DNA of 64,000 bases from Lumbricus terrestris (Eukaryota > Annelida > Clitellata > Crassiclitellata > Lumbricidae), in contig OX457053.1 of NCBI GenBank assembly GCA_949752735.1, positions 23,955,682 to 24,019,681 on the forward strand, given 5' to 3'. This document shows positions 59,112-64,000 of this stretch, one piece after another. The notes below the pieces were generated by a model, which was not told where the DNA came from, ran no database searches, and worked only from the letters and a program-made list of their open reading frames with translations. Numbering within the stretch: the first letter of the stretch is position 1; each line of letters begins with the position of its first letter. The position numbers and the translations under genes are program-made.

Positions 59112-60029
59112 ATAGCTCTTATAAAAAGTATCCACCATTAACGCTAGCAAGGTATCCTTTAATGGGCAGTGCACATACTCCTAGCTACCAATATGTGTTT
59201 AGCTCTTATAAAAAGTACCCTTAAATCCTTTAATAGGCATTGCACATACTCCTACCACTATGTGTATAGCTCTTATAAAATGTTTTGCATAACTGCTCGA
59301 ATTATTATAGCAGTCAGTACCCTTAAATCCTTTAATGGGCATTTAAAGAATCCTTGATGCTAAGCAGCTTCCCTGGTGGTGCTGCATACCTCCATCTGCA
59401 CATCTCTTCCAAGTTGGACCAGTTTGTTTGCCAGGATGTTAGTGCGGCGGCTTTTAATCGTGTTTTGTATTGTCCACAACTCTGTCTATCCTGAAGGCTA
59501 TCTATCAATAGAAGATTTTTTATTTAGAATAATATTCGATTCCGTATTACAAATTATGATTTCACGTTCTGTTGCATTTGCGAAGCGTTTAATTGAATCA
59601 TTTCCTGAATTTCTGTGGTTAACATAAATTCGTGCGTGTTATCTGTCGAAACATTTGCAGCGTTAGATAAATGTTCACCTTGCTATGCGTTTGCTTTTTG
59701 AATGCTAAACATCTACTCAACTTATTTAAAAGCCTGCATCTGAGCGGAAGTTTAGCGAGACATTTACTGTAAATGTTAGCAGAAAATGTAAGCGGTCGAG
59801 CCGAGTGTTTATGTTGCCGTAACAATGAGGCTTCTGCACTAGATGTTGAATAAATTTGGATTAAACTGATGAAACTGGAGTCTCATGACCATGTGCACAT
59901 TTTTGGTAGGAGTATTGAGCTGTGGTAGGCAAGATTGTTGAAGCAAAGGACTCCACATTTTAAACCTGAATGCCAATGTTTGGGACATCCAAAGTACAGA
60001 TCCTTAGCTTTGCTGCATCCTTGTTTATT

Positions 60030-60320
60030 TATTTCAGAAATTTATATAGCGCCTCTTCAAGGTTGGCTACTCAGAAGCGCTCCCGGCCCAACCACGGCTA
60101 AATAAAACAGTTTCTAGGTTCTTAAGGAACAGAGCGGAGTGACCCCTGGGAATTAAGCGCAGTGTAACAGGGAGACCATTCCAAGCTGTAGGACCTGCAA
60201 CAGAGAATGAACGATGCTGTCGGATAGCAGTCCGTGAGCGGGGAACCAGAAGCTCAGCGTTGTTCGCCGATCGAAGGGTGGATCGACGCTGATTATTATT
60301 ATGATTACACATTGATCATT
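60030..60320 (-). mobile_element. CR1/L2-like LINE C-terminal fragment (inverted)
   Basis: The minus strand codes for LRSANNAELLVPRSRT, PTAWNGLPVTLR and FLKNLETVLF, the C-terminal motifs of CR1/L2 ORF2, then the tail GGGAGCGCTTCTGAGTAG. Another LINE end in plus orientation follows at 60390-60490. Confidence 0.82.
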
Positions 60321-60744
60321 TTTACTTCCCCCCCCATCCGTTCAGTCTACCATCCTATCTGGTAGTCTTTCGTCATCTTACTCTCGTCTCAAAAACCTGC
60401 CTTTTCTCTCGGGTTTGCACGCACTGGGAGCGCTTCTGAAAGGCTCTTGCTGCGAGAAGCGCTTTACAACTGGTCAGATACAACACAATACAACCATTGT
60501 AATCTGCAATCTAAAATGACCGGTGTTGCCAACTACAGCGAGTTGTCTGATCTGTAACTCTGACGGAGGCTGTCGATAAATTGTGATTGGAATTTATTAA
60601 AGTGGAAGAGACTAAAGTCGCAATGCTAATCGGAGGTACTCTGCACTAGCGGGTATGGGACCATCCATAAATGACATTACGCACCTAGGGGGAAGGTTAT
60701 CACACATTTGTGACGGTCCCATACTACTGATAGGTCTATGACTT

Positions 60745-61015
60745 TTGTGTTGATGCGAGACAAGAAAATTAAGGCACTAATAATTTATCATATGCCAAAG
60801 TTGCGAAAATAAAGGTGTTAATTTGTCATACGCCGAGGCCGAGAAAATAATGGCGCTAATTCGTCATATGCTGAGCCCGAGAAAATAAAAGGTGCTAATT
60901 TATCATATGCCGAGGCCGAGAAAATTAAGGCGCTAATTTATCAAAGGCCGAGAAAATTAAGGCGCTAGTTTATCATATGCCGAGGTTAAGAAAATTAAGG
61001 CGCTAACGGGCTAGG
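60745..61015. repeat. ~41-bp minisatellite
   Basis: About six units of GCCGAGGCCGAGAAAATTAA plus GGCGCTAATTTATCATAT, with one unit lacking the CATAT part. Confidence 0.9.
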
Positions 61016-61244
61016 TTTGCTACTCATATTCTCCGGGGAATGTGAACCTTATGTGCCCGAGTAATAAAGTTGTGCCGACCAATGAGCACCTGTTTATCTC
61101 GCTAACAGGTAGGCCTAAGCTTGTAGCCTCAGATTTCAATAGCCTATAGTGGTAAGACCGATGAACTGAGAAGCTAGCGATTCAGCAGATATGTAATACG
61201 ACTTTGTATTTATGCCCATAACAATCCACCACTGGATTATTCAT

Positions 61245-61975
61245 TCATTCATTTCGGACATTTATATTGCGCTTCTTCAAGAGTTTCTACTCAGAAGCGC
61301 TCCCGACCCAACCACGGCTGAAGAGAACGGTCTTAAGAGCAGAGTAGAACGTAGTCTCAAACATAGGTGCAATCACGTCCTAAAAGTTGGAGGGGACCAA
61401 ATGAAACACGTCCTAAAAGTTGGGGGACCATAATGATAAAGTCAATGGGACCACTGAAAAGTTGGGGGGACGCGTCCCGTGGGTCCCATAGGGTGGTTGC
61501 GCCTATGGTCTCAAAGGCTCTAGGCATTAGACGTAGTCCCACAGGAAGCCCATTCCAGGTTGTAGGGCAATGGCAGAAAAGGCACGGCGCTGCGTAATGC
61601 GAAGTGCGTGACCGGGGGACAAGAAGCTGAGCCTGTTTAGAAGAGCGGAGAGAGCCGCCACGCTGGACGTTTATGGTGGAGCAACAGAGCTCCTGCAAAT
61701 AGACAGGTGCCAGACAGCGCAAAACCAAGGAGGATATCCGGTAAGTGACCCTTTGTGAGAAAGGGAGCCAATTCAAGACATCCCGCATATAGTCGGTGAC
61801 ATGGCCGAATCTCGGGATGCGACCAACAAGGTGTGCCGCAGAGCGCAAGACCCGATCCAAGCACCCAACCCGAGTCGCCGAGTGCTCTAGCTGCCAGTGC
61901 CAGACCAAAACCTGGATAAAGGAGGAGGGCGACACTAATCATCTTTGATATGGCAGTGTCGTTAAACATGTAACA
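61245..61975 (-). mobile_element. CR1/L2-like LINE, C-terminal ORF2 fragment and 3' tail (inverted)
   Basis: The minus strand codes for RVLRSAAHLVGRI, HVTDYMRDVLNWLPF, RITYRI-like RVTYRISSLVLRCLAPVYLQ, LRSSKQAQLLVPRSRT and TTWNGLPVGLR, the typical end of CR1/L2-clade reverse-transcriptase proteins. The tail GGGAGCGCTTCTGAGTAG is shared with the family A SINEs. It is interrupted by the MITE at 61362-61507. It is 5'-truncated at about 61975 and dead. Confidence 0.9.
61362..61507. mobile_element. 146-bp hAT-type MITE, copy 2, inserted in a LINE
   Basis: Ends CATAGGTGCAA / TTGCGCCTATG. GTCTCAAA is duplicated exactly (61354-61361, 61508-61515). Excising it on paper restores the LINE reading, proving the boundaries. 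Confidence 0.96.
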
Positions 61976-62261
61976 AGAGAGACCGGACGTTTATGTTTAT
62001 GTCTATCTACTGTGCGGTATATTGCCACTCAATTCTTTGGAAAAATTCCTATTATACTGTACCGATAGAGCGCAGTCATTATACTAGAAACACGCGCGAT
62101 TAGAAATAAATACACGGAGGCTGAGCGAATTTGAATATTGTACTTCTATCATTCTATGCTATAAAGTTATATTATACAGCCTTTAGTTGTATACTTATTG
62201 TATTTCTATGCTATAAAGTAATTATGAAATCGAACACTCCTGCAACTAAAGAGCCGAAAAC

Positions 62262-62433
62262 CAGAGTGGGGCTGAACGGTCATGGACGGCGTCTAGGCAC
62301 TTATTTTAACATCTGAACGCTGTCCAGCCACTTAATTGGCCAGCAATGACTGGAAAGGTAAGGGGCGTCCAGGCACTTCTTTTGGAAAGATAAGGGGCGT
62401 CCAAGCACTTATTTTTCCACACTTTAAGCACTG
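62262..62433 (-). mobile_element. 172-bp hAT-type MITE (same family as 3937-4114, inverted)
   Basis: Ends CAGAGTGGGGCTGAACGG / CTTTAAGCACTG. CCGAAAAC is duplicated exactly (62254-62261, 62434-62441). The interior repeats GGGGCGTCCAGGCACTT-type segments. Confidence 0.93.
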
Positions 62434-62767
62434 CCGAAAACTGAATGCTGGAATTAACTGTGAAAGTTCATAATTATCCAGAGTGCATTAGTACCTGGCA
62501 TGAAACAGGTTGCTTACTGTAGGCCTACTATAGCTACTTGTCTGGCAGTGCCTTCTTGGCTGTGCCCGGCCTAATTGTGTGATCTTATTGTCCGTTCTCA
62601 GATACCAGCTCTTCGATACAGGCTCTTCTGCCAGATGGGGGAGGGTGGGGGTGGGGGTGGGAAATAACTAAGAATTCCACAATAATTAGGCTACGCTATG
62701 TCACATATATGTAGGGACTTACCATTTGAAATAGCCTCCTCTTAGAGATTCACATTGGCCAAGTAGG

Positions 62768-62992
62768 CCACGGGCGGAGTTTGGTTTCCGTTCTTGGAGG
62801 GGCTAAAAGAACAAATTTATCAGTCTGCACCTTCTGGGGGGGGACTAAGCCCGGGAAAAGATACCATTTACACATTTCAAATGATGAATCTAGCCCGGGA
62901 AAAGCTACCATTTACACATTTTAAAAAATGAATCTGGGTCTTCTTGGGGTGGCTTAGTCCCCCCAGCCCCTGATAAACTCCGCCCATGGCGT
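62768..62992. mobile_element. MITE of the CATGGGCGGAGTTT family, copy 1
   Basis: Starts CCACGGGCGGAGTTTGG and ends AAACTCCGCCCATGG. The interior has two direct CCGGGAAAAG-TACCATTTACACATTT segments. The target duplication is not clear. Confidence 0.75.
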
Positions 62993-63187
62993 AGCATATA
63001 GGGTATGATTTAGAAGGGTTTGTTGAGATTTGAATATAAGCAAAGTTGTACCGCAACTTTTGATTCGTCCGCTTCTCAGTTCTTCGGCCTATTCAGATCA
63101 GTGGTTACAGGGTCACTATTTTGCCCTATGGCTGTTTGCCTTAAATGTTCTTTCGGAAAACTAGGCGTGTATTGATATCACGCTTAA

Positions 63188-63388
63188 TTGTCTAGGCCTA
63201 CTGCTATAGATAGCTAAGCTGTCTAAACTAGGTTGAGAAATTGTCCAGCTATATAAATGCATATAATGAATGAATGAATAATGAATGTCAATTAGACAGT
63301 TCTTCATGTTTACATGACACCGCGCTGACTAGGCCTACTGCTATAGATAGCTAAGCTGTCTAAACTAGGTTGAGAAATTGTCCAGCCA
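63188..63388. repeat. 58-bp direct duplication
   Basis: The segment CTAGGCCTACTGCTATAGAT ... GAGAAATTGTCCAGC is present, essentially identical, at 63191-63249 and 63328-63386. The spacer holds a (TGAA)n tail. Confidence 0.88.
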
Positions 63389-63770
63389 AGACTTGTCCAT
63401 GGCACTCACTTAACTTGTTGAGGCCCTCTATGCAGGTAACAGACTATAGGCCCAACTCAAAAGTGATAGCGGTATTATATTCGTTTAATTGTAACAAAAA
63501 CTGATAGACACACCGCTATCAGGTACAAAAAGCAGTTGATCAAAATTATAATATAATAGGCCTACCTATAGAATGTCATTTAGCCTTGTCTGCTGAATAT
63601 GTATTGGGATGATAGGCATTAGGCCTATAAAGGACTGAGATTGGTATGAAGGCCTAATTTTGCTTACATTCGTTGTTCGACCTGCCTCAAAAATTACCCT
63701 TGTCATTTTAATATCACTCAATTGGGACAATACCAAAGCCGAAAGAACAATCAATAATTTAAGTTAGGCC

Positions 63771-63963
63771 CATGGGCGGAGTTTATCAAAGGCTGGGAGG
63801 GAGGGTTATAGCCCCCCCCAAAGAAACCCGTAGTCATTTTTTTTACCGTGTAGATGACTAAAAAAGGTCCAACTTTTCCCGGCCGTAACGAAAAAGTTTT
63901 TCGGCGCCGCGCCTTCTGGACCAAGTTTTTAGCCCCCCCAACGGAAGCCAAACTTCGCCCATG
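63771..63963. mobile_element. MITE of the CATGGGCGGAGTTT family, copy 2
   Basis: Starts CATGGGCGGAGTTTATC and ends AAACTTCGCCCATG. Flanks GTTAGGCC and GTTAGGTC form an 8-bp duplication with one mismatch. It carries GATGACTAAAAAAGGTC, linking it to the other MITE families here. Confidence 0.85.
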
Positions 63964-63980
63964 GTTAGGTCTAGGCCTAG

Positions 63981-64000
63981 CAGTGGCGGCGCTAGGGGGG
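63981..64000 (+). mobile_element. Start of a CAGTGGCGGCGCTAGG MITE, cut by the window edge
   Basis: CAGTGGCGGCGCTAGGGGGG is identical to the first 20 bases of the element at 3021. Confidence 0.75.

Overview
The window looks like nuclear DNA from an intron-rich invertebrate animal. Two genes have short exons separated by long, repeat-filled introns with GT-AG boundaries. The rest is microsatellites, tRNA-type SINEs, CR1/L2-like LINE tails and many small non-autonomous DNA transposons. AGGCCTA-type motifs are frequent, and the SINE/LINE tails end in an 'AGGCGCTATATAAATGAATGAATG'-like form; from memory this suits a marine deuterostome such as an echinoderm or hemichordate, but that is only a weak inference.

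Layout. 1-7.5 kb holds repeats, including a hAT element with SPIN-like ends and a perfect 8-bp target duplication (4246-5560). 7595-14472 (minus) is a complete seven-exon gene for a CDC50/TMEM30A-type P4-ATPase beta subunit, 350 aa. Its last intron carries a 42-bp minisatellite whose unit includes the splice acceptor. 14.5-18.4 kb is the divergent intergenic region. 18797-55954 (plus) is a seven-exon gene for a 972-aa protein. That protein has a disordered N-terminal half with a CtBP-type PLDLS motif and SUMO-interaction-like segments, then a RING finger resembling the first RING of RNF216/TRIAD3, then a PARP (ADP-ribosyltransferase) domain with an H-Y-I triad and a 151-residue Pro/Ser/His-rich insertion. 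All six splice junctions join in frame. 56-64 kb is downstream DNA with a tandem duplication, a 222-bp palindrome, LINE fragments, a 41-bp minisatellite and several hAT-type MITEs.

The two genes are divergent (start codons 4.3 kb apart) and have no obvious functional link: one is a lipid-flippase subunit, the other a candidate ubiquitin/ADP-ribose signalling enzyme. The RING-PARP fusion is the most notable biology here. Next come the splice-acceptor minisatellite and the set of MITEs with readable 8-bp target-site duplications. Gene models come from homology recognised by eye plus splice-phase logic; no alignment, database search or RNA evidence was available.
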